Position numbers and translations under genes: made by a program. 64,000 nucleotides of DNA from Glebionis coronaria. Taxonomy: Eukaryota; Streptophyta; Magnoliopsida; Asterales; Asteraceae. The notes under the pieces are model-generated. The model did not search any database and was not told the origin of the DNA. It saw nothing but the letters and a program-made list of their open reading frames with translations. Of the stretch, positions 1 through 15,690 are shown piece after piece (the stretch's first letter is position 1; every line of letters starts with the position of its first letter). Where the stretch lies: the NCBI GenBank assembly GCA_025667525.1, contig JANFOE010000192.1, positions 868,001 to 932,000 of the forward strand. Direction: 5' to 3'.

Positions 1-1304
1 AATCTATATCATTTTAATTTCTTTTATAAAGTTTACAAATAAATAAAAATATATAAAAAAATGTTTTATTAATTTTTGGAATTTATTTTTGAAATTAATT
101 AGATTTAAATTAAATTAGTTTTAAAAATAGATTTAGTTTAAAGTAAAAGTTAATTTTTAAATAGAATTAATTAATTTTTAGATTTAAAATAGTTTAATTG
201 ATTTCAAATTAAATAATTGTTTTTATATTTAATTAATTGTCTTTAGATAAAAATAGTGGGTAACGATTCATGCATTTTAGGATAAATTGTAGGATTAATT
301 TTAGTTTAAAACCGAAAAACCATTCAAATCGATTGTCCAAATCAAAACAAAACGTCTCAAATTCACTCGATCTTCGTGTACAACGAACTTGGTTCATCTT
401 AGTGTTTAATTAAATCCGTCTTTGATAATTTTAGTCTATTACTTTTTCCTAAAGGTAATTTTCTAATTTACCCTATAACGTATATTAATTATCACATATA
501 CAATCCCACTTTACATCAACATCAGTGTTTAGCGTGTTATTAACTAATCAGTTAAGATTAATTAAATAATGTTGAGTGGATTTGTGACATGGCAAGGAGA
601 TGAGTGGTGATTGGCTGAAAGTGGTGAGTGGGGCACGTGGCAGGCCATGGTTGGTCTAGGTTACTTTGTTGTCTTGGTAGTTTATACACTCAATCTTTCT
701 ATTCCCTTTCATTCTTTGTTTAATGGCATGAAAACTGATTTCCTTTGTAATTAAACTTTCAGTTTTCACACTTTTGCCCCAAATAGTTTCCAAAAGTATT
801 TTCAAGGGTATTTCTTGCCAATTCATGATTCTTGAAGGGCTATTTTGGCATTTTCTTCAAACTTTATGGTCTTGACTTGTTTTGTTGACTTCTTGGAGGA
901 CTAATATTGACAAGTCTTCATTTTTGAGGGACCATTCTTGCCAATTCTTCAATATAGAGGGCCCTTTTTGTAAATTTGACAAACTTTAAGGACCAAACTT
1001 GTAATTATGAATAAACAAGGGTTTAAAGTGTCAATTCTTCAATATTGGAGGACCCTTCTTGTACAATCTTTAATTCTTCAAGGGTTATTCTTGGAAAATC
1101 ACCATTAGGGCTTGGTACATTGTGCGGTTTCGTTTCCCGTGTTCGTTTTTGCTGGTTTCTTATGATCTTTTGTCATTTTCTCAATATCTGTACCTAAAAT
1201 ACACATGTAACAAACACAAGCATATATTTCGCATATTTCATGATATTTAATGCATTATAAGCCCATTTTGGATGATGAGACTATGTATAAAATCAGTCTC
1301 ATCA
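1..1304 (-). mobile_element. A: LTR fragment running off the left edge
   Basis: Non-coding, AT-rich LTR sequence. Its right end (AGTCTCATCA, ending 1304) is the reverse complement of the TGATGAGA start of LTR F at 39541. The preceding 150 bases also match F inverted, for example the shared blocks TTTCTTATGATCTTTTGTC and ACAAACACAAGCATA with small changes. F reads plus by its TATA box, so A lies on the minus strand. It interrupts the integrase of element O, whose reading resumes at 1305. The expected target duplicate would be ATGAC (1305-1309), but the other copy is outside the window, so I cannot tell a solo LTR from one end of a full element. Bases 1-700 hold no reading frame I can support. 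Confidence 0.7.
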
Positions 1305-2285
1305 ATGACCTTCTCGTTGGTCAACTCTATTCCTTCAAGTGTTCGCTCCCCAACATGATCCCTGCAGATTGGGGTGCGACACTTCCTGCCATACAACATC
1401 TCAAACGGTGCACACTTGATGCTGGCGTACCAACTATTGTTGTATGAAAACTCTACCAAGAAGATAGATCGTCCCAATATCTTGTCCATTCCAATGCACA
1501 TGCTCGAAGCATGTCCTCTAATATCTGAATGGTTCGCTCCGACTGTCCGTCTGTTTGAGGATGAAAAGTCATGCTAAGCTTAAGTTGTGTACCCCAAGCT
1601 TATTGTAGACTCCTCCAATCGCGAAGTAAACCGAGGATCTCTGTCCGAGATGATACTGGATGGAGCACCATGAAGTCTCATGATATCCTTTTTGTAAGTG
1701 TCAGCGAGTTTGCTAACGGGATCATCCTTGCGGATCGGTAAGAAATGAGCTGACTTAGTGAGTCGATCAACGATAACCCAAATAGCATCAAGCTTCCTCT
1801 TGGTCTACAGAAGACCGGTAACAAATCCATGGTGATCTTTTCCCACTTCCACTCTGGAATGTCTAACGGTTGTAGTAGACCACTAGACCGTTGATGCTCG
1901 ATCTTAACCCGCTGGCAGGTAAGACATTTGGAGACATAAGTAGCAACATCCTGTTTCATACCAGTCCACCAAAAGTACTACTTGATGTCATGGTACATCT
2001 TGGTTGAACCAGGATGAATGGAGAATGGAGAGTTATGAGCTTCAGCCAATAACGCTTCCCTGAGTGTAATATCACCAGGAACACAAAGTCTGGTGCCTGC
2101 CATAAGATACCGTCGTCATCTAACCGAAACTCCATTTTCTGCTCTAAGTTCTGAATGATTGCCCAAATTTCACCATCATCCTTCTGAGCTTCCTTGATCC
2201 TAGAGAGTAATTCAGGTTCCACTCTAAGATTAGCCCAGTAACCGTGTTGTCCATATACCATGATCTCAATGTCTAGTTGCTCCAT
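1305..2285 (-). pseudogene. O integrase (zinc-binding domain and core), truncated by A
   Basis: Reading right to left, the zf-H2C2 region ends in [14 protein letters not shown] (near 1920-1960). It is followed by the linker [19 protein letters not shown] and the start of the catalytic core ([11 protein letters not shown]). The distal core appears near 1310-1450 as EFSYNNSWYASIKCAPFEM and LYGRKCRTPIC. The middle of the core is disrupted by frameshifts. The integrase would insert element cDNA into chromosomes. The C-terminal GPY/F and chromodomain part is lost, because LTR A was inserted at 1304/1305 after ELTNEKV. Clearly a pseudogene. Confidence 0.85.
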
Positions 2286-2840
2286 GTCTCTTATAAATCT
2301 TCCTCTATCTTGGTGCCATTGATAATACCCGACTTTCTACTAAGAGCATCTGCCACTACATTAGGCTTGCCGAGATGATCTACAGATTAATGTCATAATC
2401 CTTCAATAGCTCTAACCACCTTCTCTGCCCCATGTTCAGTTTACGCTGAGTGAAGATGTATTTCAGGCTCTTGTGATCTATGAAGATATCACATGATTCG
2501 CCATACAAGTAGTGCCTCCATATCTTCAGTGCAAACACGACTGCAGCAAGTTCCAAGTCATGTGTTGGGTAGTTCTCCTTGTAAGGCTTAAGCTGTCATG
2601 ATGCGTAGGCAATCACTTTCCCATGTTTCATGAGAACACAGCCAAGTCCCTTCCCTGAAGCATCACTGTAGATTTGAAATCCACATGTACCAGATGAGAG
2701 AGTAAGAATCAGTGTAGATACCAGCCTCTACTTTAGGTCTTCAAAGCTCTTCTCTCTTTCTTTAGTTCAGACGAATTTCTCCCTTTTCCGCATCATTTTG
2801 GACAATGGTAGTTTTAAACGGGAAAAGTTCTCTACGAACC
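2286..2840 (-). pseudogene. O RNase H domain
   Basis: Six-frame reading of the minus strand gives a typical gypsy RNase H block: FQIYSDASGKGLGCVLMKHG, then [20 protein letters not shown] and [14 protein letters not shown], then the VADALSRKS tether. The catalytic D (SDAS), E (HDLELAA) and D (FIDHKS, usually TDH) positions are recognisable. Stop codons occur within it (for example in YAS*QLKPY). It links RT at its right to the integrase at its left in the usual gypsy order. This domain would degrade the RNA of the RNA:DNA hybrid. Confidence 0.8.
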
Positions 2841-3308
2841 TAGGGTAGTAACCAGCTAAGCCTAGAACTACGAACTTCAGTCGCTGATGTCGGTCTTGGC
2901 CACTTGGTAATAGCCTCAACCTTTGTTGTATCCATGGCTATTCCTTCTGCTGATACAATGTGGCCTAGGAACAACACCTTGTCTAACCAGAATTCACATT
3001 TGGAGAACTTGGCATACAGATGCTTCTTGCGAAGTATCTGCAATACTGTACGAAGATGGTCTTCGTATTCCTCCTTTGACTTGGAGAAAATCAGAATATC
3101 GTCAATGAAGACAATAACGAACTTATCCAGAAACTCATGGAAGATACGGTTCATCAAGTCCATGAAAACAGTTGGAGCATTGGTAAGTCCAAATAGCATG
3201 ATTACCAATTTGTAGTGCCCATAACGTGTACGGAAAGCAGTCTTGGCGATGTCCTACTCTTTAACCCGTAACTAATGATAGCTTGACCTCAGATTAATCT
3301 TGGAGAAA
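2841..3308 (-). pseudogene. O reverse transcriptase, C-terminal half
   Basis: Contains the gypsy RT signature [18 protein letters not shown], then [19 protein letters not shown] with the catalytic FIDD box, then [14 protein letters not shown] and a thumb/connection remnant. The N-terminal half is at 13658-14079. The two are separated by element B, whose target duplicate TGTGT lies at 3309-3313 and 13653-13657. The frame opens at about 3208 and is broken near 2850 ([11 protein letters not shown]). The role would be reverse transcription of the O genomic RNA. Inactive as it stands, because it is split by 10 kb. Confidence 0.85.
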
Positions 3309-3313
3309 TGTGT

Positions 3314-5936
3314 TGTCACACTCCACCATGGCGGAACATGGGGCGCGACGTATGGATATCATCACAACAAACGGTGTCTCTATAGAGAAAACTAAAATGC
3401 AACTATAATGTTATAAATGGCGACACAAAGGTCATGACAATATCTCAAAATAGCAGGAGTCTAGGTAAGTAGGTAACCGTCCTACCACTTACCCAAGACA
3501 AACAATAAACATAAACCAATGGAACATATAGGTGCCAACAGCATTACTTATTCAAAACACATAAAAATAAACTAAGAAGGAAACAGGGATCTCCTTCTAT
3601 ATGCAATCCTAAGGCATCCAAGTCTAGCCACTTCTATCCTCATGCTTAACCACATTCACACCTGAAAGAGACACTAAAACACGTCAACATAATGTTGGTG
3701 AGAGTCATAGGTTTAGACTCCAACGCTAAATCAGTTATAAGCTGTGAATAACAACCATCAACACAATAACATATGGACAATGTGTTACAAGTATGCATTA
3801 ACAACTAACATTCAAGATCAATCATACCAAACCAAAATTCAAGGCCCTCAGCCTTACCAAACACCATGGTGCCATAGATGATCACACTATGTACCTATCC
3901 CAAGGCCACTACCTTGTCATTATCCATTGCTCCCATAGACGATCACGCTATGTACCTATCCCAAGGCCCCTACCTTGTCAAACCACAATAACTGAGACGG
4001 CACGTGTCCCCCGATCCAAATCATACACAATCAAGAATCACATAGCAGTTAATCACATAATGTACACACAAGTCCATCTCAAATCACAAAAACATTCACA
4101 GCATCAATTTAGAAAATAACTCAACACAGTGTCTCTTCCATCCCATCTGGAAGTCAAAATCAATAATAAACATGGGACTATGAAACTCACCTGATTGCTT
4201 CTCCAAAAGTCCTCGCACTAGCAACAAGATAACAAACCAAAAACACGCAATCAATACATGAACCAATCACTAAGATGGCTCATCAACCTATGATGGACAT
4301 CTAGCCTACTCCCATATAAATACCCCATTTATATGCTCTAAACACCCCATTACCCTTCCCTAACAAGTCCTTAACTTGTTTAAGTTTAATAACTATCCCG
4401 TTCATATTTTACACAAAACAGTCCCAATTTTAGGTCTCCAAACTTTAAGTCAAATGTCCACTTAAACATACCCATGGTTTCTGTAAAAGGAATATTCATA
4501 CCCTTACATATGTTAGCTAACCCTCCCACTTGCCCCAACCTTAAAGCTACAGTTAAGGCCCCGATATATATATATACTTTTGTCATTTCAATTTTACTGA
4601 TTTTAAACATACAAAAAGTTTGTTACAATTAGGGGTCTTACCCTAAACCACAACCTTAGCCCAAGTGCAGATACTTTATACAATATATAAACCATCTCTC
4701 ATGTTCGTTAGAAGATCCCAATGCAACCCTAAGTACCCCAAACAACCCAAAACTTAAAAAGAAAACAGGCTGACTTGAAAAACTGTTTTGACCTCCGACT
4801 GTTGTAACCTGCTTTTGACCCACTTCCCGACCTCCAATTTAGTTCTCGTTTCTTGCATTGGGAAGCCACATAAATTAACTTTTCAGAGATACTTGGATCA
4901 CAAAATAATAGTTTGTAGAACTCCCAATATGATCAAAACAATTGACTCAAAATTCTGTCCAGTTTTTAAAAACGGGTTTAACAAAATCAACCTCATTAAT
5001 TAAACCTAATCCCTCTAATTACAAGCCCTAATCTATGTAATCATCATATTATGATTAATATAACATGAATTTACTGTTTTTAAAATTAAACCTAACCTAA
5101 ATCCATCATAAGATGATCAATTAAACATAAAAACAATTTAATCAAAAAGGTTTAAAAAGGTTTTACCTTTAATTCAATGGAGGATGAAAAACCCCAATTT
5201 TATGAAGAAACCCTAATTCTTTTTTGAAACCCACGAATTTCTAAACTCTCCAGGAGAAAAATAATGACTTTTGGTTTTAATAAAACATTATGTAGGGTAT
5301 GGGTGAACCCAAGTACAACCTATAGCCCATTTACACTTTCCTTTTCCTTTTTCCTTTCTTTTAGGCGGCCAAAACCGACCCTACACCCCCTTATTTCGTT
5401 TTTTTTATTTTTTCTTTTTATTGTTAATTAATATCTTATTAATATTACCTTAATTTACCTTAATTTATTTCAGCTCCTAAAACTCCCAAAACCTCAAAAC
5501 CGTAAAACTAGTCAAATTTACGCGTTTTACCGTAAAAGACGTAAAATATACACTTCTATAAAAAATCTCAAATTTTGAAATAAACTTTATAACTAAGTCC
5601 TAAATGACTTAAAACCATCCCGAAAAATACTCCCGTGATTAAACACCTCATCCGAGACCTCAAAACGCTAAACCATAAATCGTAAAAATACGATTTTCTA
5701 TAATACATATACGTATACGTAAAACCACGAAATAACACCATATCACTTCATAGTCACTACCATGTTAACTCATGAACATGAAATCATCACACATCGTTTC
5801 ACTCACAAGGTACCCCGTACCGGAAACGATATCCAAACCACCATCTATACACACCAATTAGCACATAAACACGTAAAGACACGTAACTAGCACAAAATAA
5901 AACTAAGTGACGAACCTCAAAACCAGGGTTGTCACA
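3314..5936 (-). repeat. B 3' LTR (left copy), 2623 bp
   Basis: TG...CA-bounded LTR, the 3' LTR because the element reads minus. It matches the right copy almost base for base, with scattered substitutions. The largest difference is an (AT)n run: here it is only 13 bases (4564-4576), against 265 bases in the other copy. Short reading frames within it are shared with the other LTR and have no recognisable protein content. Confidence 0.9.
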
Positions 5937-5952
5937 TCACTCCCTCCTAATA
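5937..5952 (-). other. B polypurine tract region
   Basis: Immediately inside the left LTR. On the minus strand this reads as an AGGAGGGAG-type purine run, the plus-strand primer position expected next to a 3' LTR. It adjoins a GTCCCGAGATTT block that in Tekay-type elements marks the end of pol. Confidence 0.6.
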
Positions 5953-8900
5953 GAAATCTCGTCCCGAGATTTACTCCTTAGGATCAAACACAAAAACAAC
6001 AAATCACACGAGGATACTTGTTCTAAATGAATTCCTCTCATTTCCACGTGAACTTTAGTTCAAGTTTCAAAATACCACATATACAAACCAAAAATAATTT
6101 AAACTCATTGCCAAACTCTTGACCTCACAGTCAATAAACCTCACAAATGACACAAGTCCCGAATAACCGTACATGCAAAATGCATTCTCAAACAACCTTT
6201 ACCAATCTCAATGCATGAAATGTATCATGTATACTGCTCATTTCCCCCAGGTAATTCTATGCTCATAAGCTAATGGTCCGATCTTTCCAAAGATCATAAA
6301 TGGACCTACAAAACTCTACATCAACTCTTCCATAAAACATACCACCCGTTACTATGGGTGAAACTTCATACACAACTTTGTCACTAACTCTAGTGGTTTC
6401 CTCCTTTTCTACATAGCATCCCTTGTTGCTCTCATCCTTTCCACAACATCATTACCACATTAGTAGCCTCTTTTACCGATTCTAGTCCACAATGGGGACA
6501 ACTCACACTATCCTTTCATACAGTGCCTCAAATGGCATTTATCGACTTCTAGTATGATAACTATCATTATATGAAAACTCAGCCATCGCTAACGAGTTTC
6601 CTAACTCCCTCTAAATCAATCACCCATGCCCTCAGTGTAACACCTAAGGTGGTATAAATATCTCACTTGCCTATCCTTTTCCAGTCAGCTAGATATACTC
6701 ATACCCAATCATGCTTCATCAACCCCCTTTAGTCCGTACCCCAAACTACTTAAAAATTCCAATTTCCTTCCAAAGTGACCTATGACAGTCTTTCACATAT
6801 CCATTAGTTCTTCCAAACCAAATCAACTTATGATCTATACACATCATCAAAATGACGGTTATCTCAGTTAGTCTATCAACTACCATCCAAACCCATGCTA
6901 CAGCTACTTCCATTAAATTTGGATAGCTCATTAGTAGCACCTATACACTTTTTTCTCACTTTTCTTTATCTTGTCTCAGTTAGACCAAGCCCTTCATCCC
7001 TATGGCGCATCACACCTATAACTCCTCATCCATTCGGTTATCGACACTAAGCCTCCTAAACAATCAGTATAGGTCGGTGTCATTTCCTTTTCCACACTAC
7101 GACAGTATTAGCCTGCGTTGTGCTTTATTCTAGTCATTAAGCTCTACCAATGTTTTACCTCCGGTTCCTATCTCCATATGATTGTCCAAGCCACGCAACA
7201 TACATGTTGACGCGTTCTCTGCTTTAGACAACTCAACTCGTGTAACCTACATCCTCCATCCAAACCACCCTAATACGTCATCCATACAGTTCAAGCTCAT
7301 CTCAGCTTCACTTAATTCTTCTTATTCCATGTCTCATCAACCATTATTGCCTTTCCCAGATGGTACTTGGCCTTGAAATTTTCTTTCACCTCTTAACTCC
7401 ACCCATCACCTTTGTCAAATGTTCAATCAAGATGATTGAGTATGTGTTGGAGACGTTTATGATCCGTTTAGATCATTCTCTACGTCTCATACACCAAATG
7501 CCTCTAGCATTCTAGGCAGATATAACAATCCAGCTCCACTAGTTGAGTCATATCTAGTTCTTCCAAATCTTCAGTTCTTGCAACGTATAAGAAATCGCCT
7601 TTCTTTGTCGTTCTCGTACACATCCAAATCCTTGCTCCACGTATCGTCATGCTTCGCGAATTCATCCAGTCCTTCCGATAATGCCAAGATCGGCTCATTA
7701 TCCAATCCACTTCTTCAGCCTCCAAAGCGCTTCTTCATCCTTCTTCACTTCGCCCTTGCTGGTTCCATGATATGACATCATCTCTAACTGCTCGTCATAG
7801 TACACTTAATCCTAAAACTCACACTTGAAAATCTCACGTATAATTCCCTTTCCTAACAACTCCAACCCAACTCATAATTTACCTCACTCTCTTTCTAAGA
7901 TTTGAGTAGATCAAGATGTCGTCGATGATCCCGATGAAATCTCGTTCTACTCGCTAAATCTACACGTATTCTATAAGACCAATACTTCCTCTTGTCAGAC
8001 CACTCAACCGCTTCCACATCACATTTACTACCAGGCAACTCAACTTTTATCGTGCATTCCTTGCAAATTTCTAACAACTCTTGTTTTTAAATCATTCCAT
8101 CAACAATTGCCTTGGAAAGGCACTAACTACAACTCCTCTCACTTCTCCTACTTGCTCTATTCATGGTTCTATCTCAAAATAATAGGCAAACCTACTAAAT
8201 TTCAGGAAATTTTTAGAAAACATACATGCCTTACGAACAATATCCCCTTCCAACACTCTCTATGGCACGTTACTTGTGCCAATATCCATACATTTCACAG
8301 ATATCTATTCATCTCCCTTGGCACTCCTTATAGACCTCATGACCACATTAGTTCGTCGCGAACCTCTTTCCTCCCCACTAAGGGTATTCCGACCGTTCTC
8401 TCATGGTCACCTACTTAAGCGTGTAGGCGCGACCAAGTCTTTCATATGACTACTTCAACGCTTCCAAACAATACGAAACCAATACTACATCCTGAATCCC
8501 CCAGATACGATCAACGAATCAAACCAACGGATAACTAACGACATTTCACGTGCACCAGTTAAATCAAGTAAAAAACCATGAGAGTCAAAAGAAAACTCAA
8601 CCCAAAACGTGTATCAATTCAAAATGACCCATGAAAATGAAAATAATCCAAGAAACACCCAATGGCAACCAAAACATATTATGCCTCGCGACATATTATT
8701 TAAACCGTGCAAAAGATCGACTTTTCCAAAAGAATATATATCTCTTTTTTTTTCAGGAAATTTATTATTACCTCCCACATCTATGTGACTCAAACAATCT
8801 ACAAACAACCCTCTTGACGAACTCAAAACTCAACTCAAAAACTGGTATCCCGTGCATCCCAAATCATAAAAATAACTACTATTCAAACTCAACCTTTAAC

Positions 8901-10769
8901 CCGACACTTGTACAATAATTCCGGCCAAGATACTGACCTCCATGACTATACTTTCTTAATATTTGAAAAGTACGTTCCGAGTACATAATTTTTGGCTTTT
9001 TAATCACTCAAAAAGCTCTAAAAACGAACAAGTTATGACCATATCAGTTTTATACTAGTTGTTTAAAAAACTAAAGAATAGACTTAGTGATTAATGTACC
9101 TCTTTTAAATGACAGATATAATTGTATGTGAAATCTTCATAAACTCAATTTAACCTTGTATTAATAGTTATAAATGATGTGAATCGGTTAAACCCAATTA
9201 TATAAACTATGTAAGTAGAAAGATATTTTACTTCCCTTTATTTTAAAGAAAGTCTTTTAGAATTTGAAATAAATTAGTGTTGATTAAAAGAAATCTTATG
9301 TTACATCTTGTTTCAAACACGACTCCAACACCTTACCCTTATTTTACCGAATACAAACAACTATCTAACCCTATAATAGATTTCCAAGTCCCCCTTTTTA
9401 TCAATATATACCGACCAAAAGAAATGTAAGACCCAACATAAAAGATTTCATTATCTCAAAATAAATCCCAAGTTATTTCAATAGACTCAAAACCAAGAAC
9501 ACGATTTTAAAACGTACACGTGAAATACGAAACTCAAAGGATACGCTACAAGATACACATCAAAAGATTCAAAACGTCGTTGAAACTCCACCAAACTCGA
9601 GCACTATTAAATTCTTTAAACACAAAAGAGCACTAGGTACGTTCAAGTTATAAAAACTATTGAACGACCGTAAATCATAACATAACATCTATTAGTATAA
9701 ATACATCCGCATATGTATACCTATCGAATCTCCCAAACATACTCGTTATCATACATGTCAAATCAATCAATCGCTTTATACGCTCGTTTTTTCATACGAG
9801 TAATCACCATCTCACCGTGCCACAACAAGGCATAAAGCCCACCTCCAAAACCAAACCATATCGTGTGACCCCATAATCACACAACACAACTATAATCCAA
9901 AACATATAACACAAAAAGAACAATAGCCATATCATAGGAAGCCATTACATAAACCCATATATATACGTATACCCAAATTCTACATCTCATTATATACAAG
10001 CATGTACTAACCCTCTTTCATGCAATTATACTAGGGAACCCATTGAAGTTGTGGTACTTGTATAACTATGTTGGCCACCATACTTATACAATTACCATTC
10101 CCCCAATGCACTCCCTCCTATGATGACACTTATAAGAATCAATACAACATATCACATAATCCATCTACTCGCATAAGCTCATAACCACGTAACAATAAAG
10201 TCCAAAACTCCATCTATTAAAATAACATAGTAATACTCTTGGAATACAACAATCCATAGTCTAGCTAAAACAGCATAGACTAAATCCAAAACGAAAACAT
10301 AATCAGTTATAAGTCATGTCGCCTGTAAGAGTGGAAACAACTTAAAATCCTTCATATCCACCTACTCCTAATAACTCGAACCACCACACAATTCTTAGGG
10401 AACATGACTGAAACATCAAAAGAAAAATAACATACCTCAGGTATGTAAAATAACTCGATAAAAGATAGAAACCACCTTGTACTAAATTATGTACTATAAT
10501 GTACAGTTTAAGCAAAATACAACAATGACTAGCGTGGATGATTATGGTTCAACCAGCACTAGTCACATCCTGAAAAGAAAAATAACATGTGGCTAAGTAT
10601 GAACTTACTATGGTTCAATTCATACTAGTCAAAACATCATAATAAATAACATCCAAGCACATCATTTAATATAAAATGCACACATACTCCTATGACGCCT
10701 ATATGCAGGGACCCTTAAGCTATAGGCTAGGCTACGCGACTAGGCAACCTAATTCTCTATAACCATTGT
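5953..10769 (-). pseudogene. B internal region with heavily decayed gag-pol
   Basis: No frame longer than about 100 codons survives, yet pol fragments are recognisable on the minus strand. Near 6240-6310 there is an integrase GPY/F-like block (GPFMIFGKIGPLAYE). Near 6480-6620 there is a residue of the PFEALYER stretch. Near 6760-6900 there is the core start (WMVVDRLTE in place of [11 protein letters not shown]). The rest (about 7000-10769) has no domain I can name and holds only short chance frames. Decay is much heavier than the few-percent divergence of the flanking LTRs would predict. Confidence 0.65.
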
Positions 10770-10780
10770 CTCTGATACCA
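10770..10780 (-). other. B primer-binding site (initiator tRNA-Met type)
   Basis: On the minus strand this reads TGGTATCAGAG, complementary to the 3' end of plant initiator tRNA-Met. It lies three bases inside the right LTR, so that repeat is the 5' LTR and the element reads minus. Confidence 0.85.
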
Positions 10781-10783
10781 TTC

Positions 10784-13652
<2,869 letters not shown>

Positions 13653-13657
13653 TGTGT

Positions 13658-14079
13658 GGCCCCATGGAGTTGGCCAAACAGATCATCAATGCGTGGTAAC
13701 AGATATCTATTCCTGATTGTGATCTTGTTAAGCTCACGGTAGTCGATGCAAAGACGCATACTGTCGTCCTTCTTCTTTACGAATAGAACCGGTGTGCCTC
13801 ATGGAGATGCACTAGGACGGATGAAACCTCATTCCAAAAGTTCCTGAAGTTTCTCCTTTAACTCCTTTAGCTCTATGGGAGCCATGCGATAAGGATCCTT
13901 GGAAATTGGCTTAGCTCCTAGGATGAGCTCGATATTAAACTCTACTTCACGAGCAGGTGGTATGCCCGGAAGTTCCTCAGGAAACACGTCTGGTAATTTT
14001 GACACGATCGGCTTAGTCTGGATAGATGGAGATTCAGCCTCTAAATCATGAACAATAGCTAGGTAGCCCTCCCAACCAT
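13658..14079 (-). pseudogene. O reverse transcriptase, N-terminal half, and protease-RT spacer
   Basis: Minus-strand reading gives the spacer EGYLAIVHDLEAES, then the conserved lead-in KLPDVFPEELPGIPP, AREVEFNIELI and DPYRMAPIELKELKEKL, then the RT fingers and the block ending HGATHFSKIN at B's insertion site. Typical chromovirus RT entry. Continuous with 2841-3308 once B is removed, and with the protease at 17915-18323 once C is removed. Confidence 0.85.
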
Positions 14080-15364
14080 GTGACTGTGACACCCCCAAAT
14101 TGGTCAAAATGCAGCGGATATAATATTTGGGTGTCACGTGGGTGGATCAATAGCAATTAGTACATAGAGCATCAGATAAAAGATTATCAAACATTTATTA
14201 CATGATCGAGAGTGCAAATCATTATTTTAACTGTTCTGACATAAATTAAAGATTGTTCATGATTCCCATATGAAAATCCCCAAATGCTTGCTAAGATGCT
14301 GTCTACTCAAAGGCTATAGTCCATGCATATAGTAACTACCTGCTTCAAACACCTGAGAAAAACATGCTTTTGAGGTTCAACAAATGTTGGTGAATTCATA
14401 GGTTTAGTTATATAGTCTGGATATAAATAGTCACTGAAACAGTAAGGGACAAAGCATTATTTAAAGGTAATTATACTTCCTATTGCCCGAAACTGACACT
14501 TGACATAGTTGAGCCCACAACAAATGACAGTGCTTCGCCCTTTCTAAACAGGCACCCATCAATAATAAGTGCTGACATGGTAAACACCTGTTATCTCGGC
14601 CAAGGCACAGTGAGCATGACTCACCCAGGTGGGGATGGTCAATCCCCAATAGATCTATTTATAACATTCAAGTAATCCAACGATTTTAACAGTTTCAGTT
14701 CACGGGTCATGAGGAATTCCACAATAGGCACAAATAATCAAAGTTGATACAGTTCAGTTTATATCCATAAATCAGTTGCATGTTTTCTCCCCTAAAAAGG
14801 AATTAAAAGTTTGTCAATATATTAGAAGTGGGGCCATGAACTCACCTTAACAGTATGGTGATAGTCACAAGAATCCGGAGTAGTGCTCAACACACAGTCA
14901 ACAACCTAGATAATTATACAGTCTCAGAAAGAGTATAACAGGTTTTATAAAGGTTACTGAAACATCAATATATGCTTCTACAGGTTTTTAAGCATTTTAT
15001 TAGGATGTCTGTAGTTGGTTTATGGTTGTACAAGTTATCGCTGTATTTATTTTAGGTATAAAATAAATACTATAGTTTAATTTAATCAATCCAGTTTAAT
15101 TAATATTCTTGAATTTGTACTATTCATAACGTGATTTAAATATTTAATAAAAGGGTTTTGTAAATATTTAATGTGAGGAAAAATAAATATAATTAGTATA
15201 TTTATTTTTGTAAACAGTCATATTAAATTTATACCTCATTATATGTATACCATATAATTATTTTCAACGCTTCTGATGTTTGTATAGTCATCACATTATA
15301 GGTTGGAAAAATACATACAGGTATCGGACCTTTATATTTACCTTGATTTTCCCTTTTAGTATTC

Positions 15365-15365
<1 letters not shown>

Positions 15366-15407
<42 letters not shown>
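15366..15407. repeat. (TA)n tract in solo LTR C
   Basis: About 20 uninterrupted TA dinucleotides inside LTR C. No associated feature. Confidence 0.9.
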
Positions 15408-15412
<5 letters not shown>

Positions 15413-15494
15413 GGGTTTAAAGTTTATTTAAGTTTAGGGAATGGCAAAACTAGTCCCCCAATTTGGTATAAATACCCCCGGTTTTTACACAAAC

Positions 15495-15690
15495 GCCCCT
15501 AGGGCTTATATAAGTTTCACAGTTTGACATTTCCAGTCCTTGTAGTTTCGGTTAAGTTTTTAGAAGTATTCCTAAGTTATAAAAAAGCCCCCTAGGGCTT
15601 GTATAAGTTTCGGCTAAATACAAAACAGCCCCTAGGGCTTATACATGTTTCAGCTATTTACAAAACAGCCCCCTAGGGTTTATAAAGGTT
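15495..15690. repeat. Four imperfect repeats with a CCCCTAGGG core
   Basis: The core GCCCC(C)TAGGGcTTaTA recurs starting near 15495, 15587, 15628 and 15668, so the last three copies are about 40 bp apart. Each is followed by AAGTTTC- or CAAAAC-like text. This is an imperfect short-period tandem array in the LTR. Confidence 0.7.
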
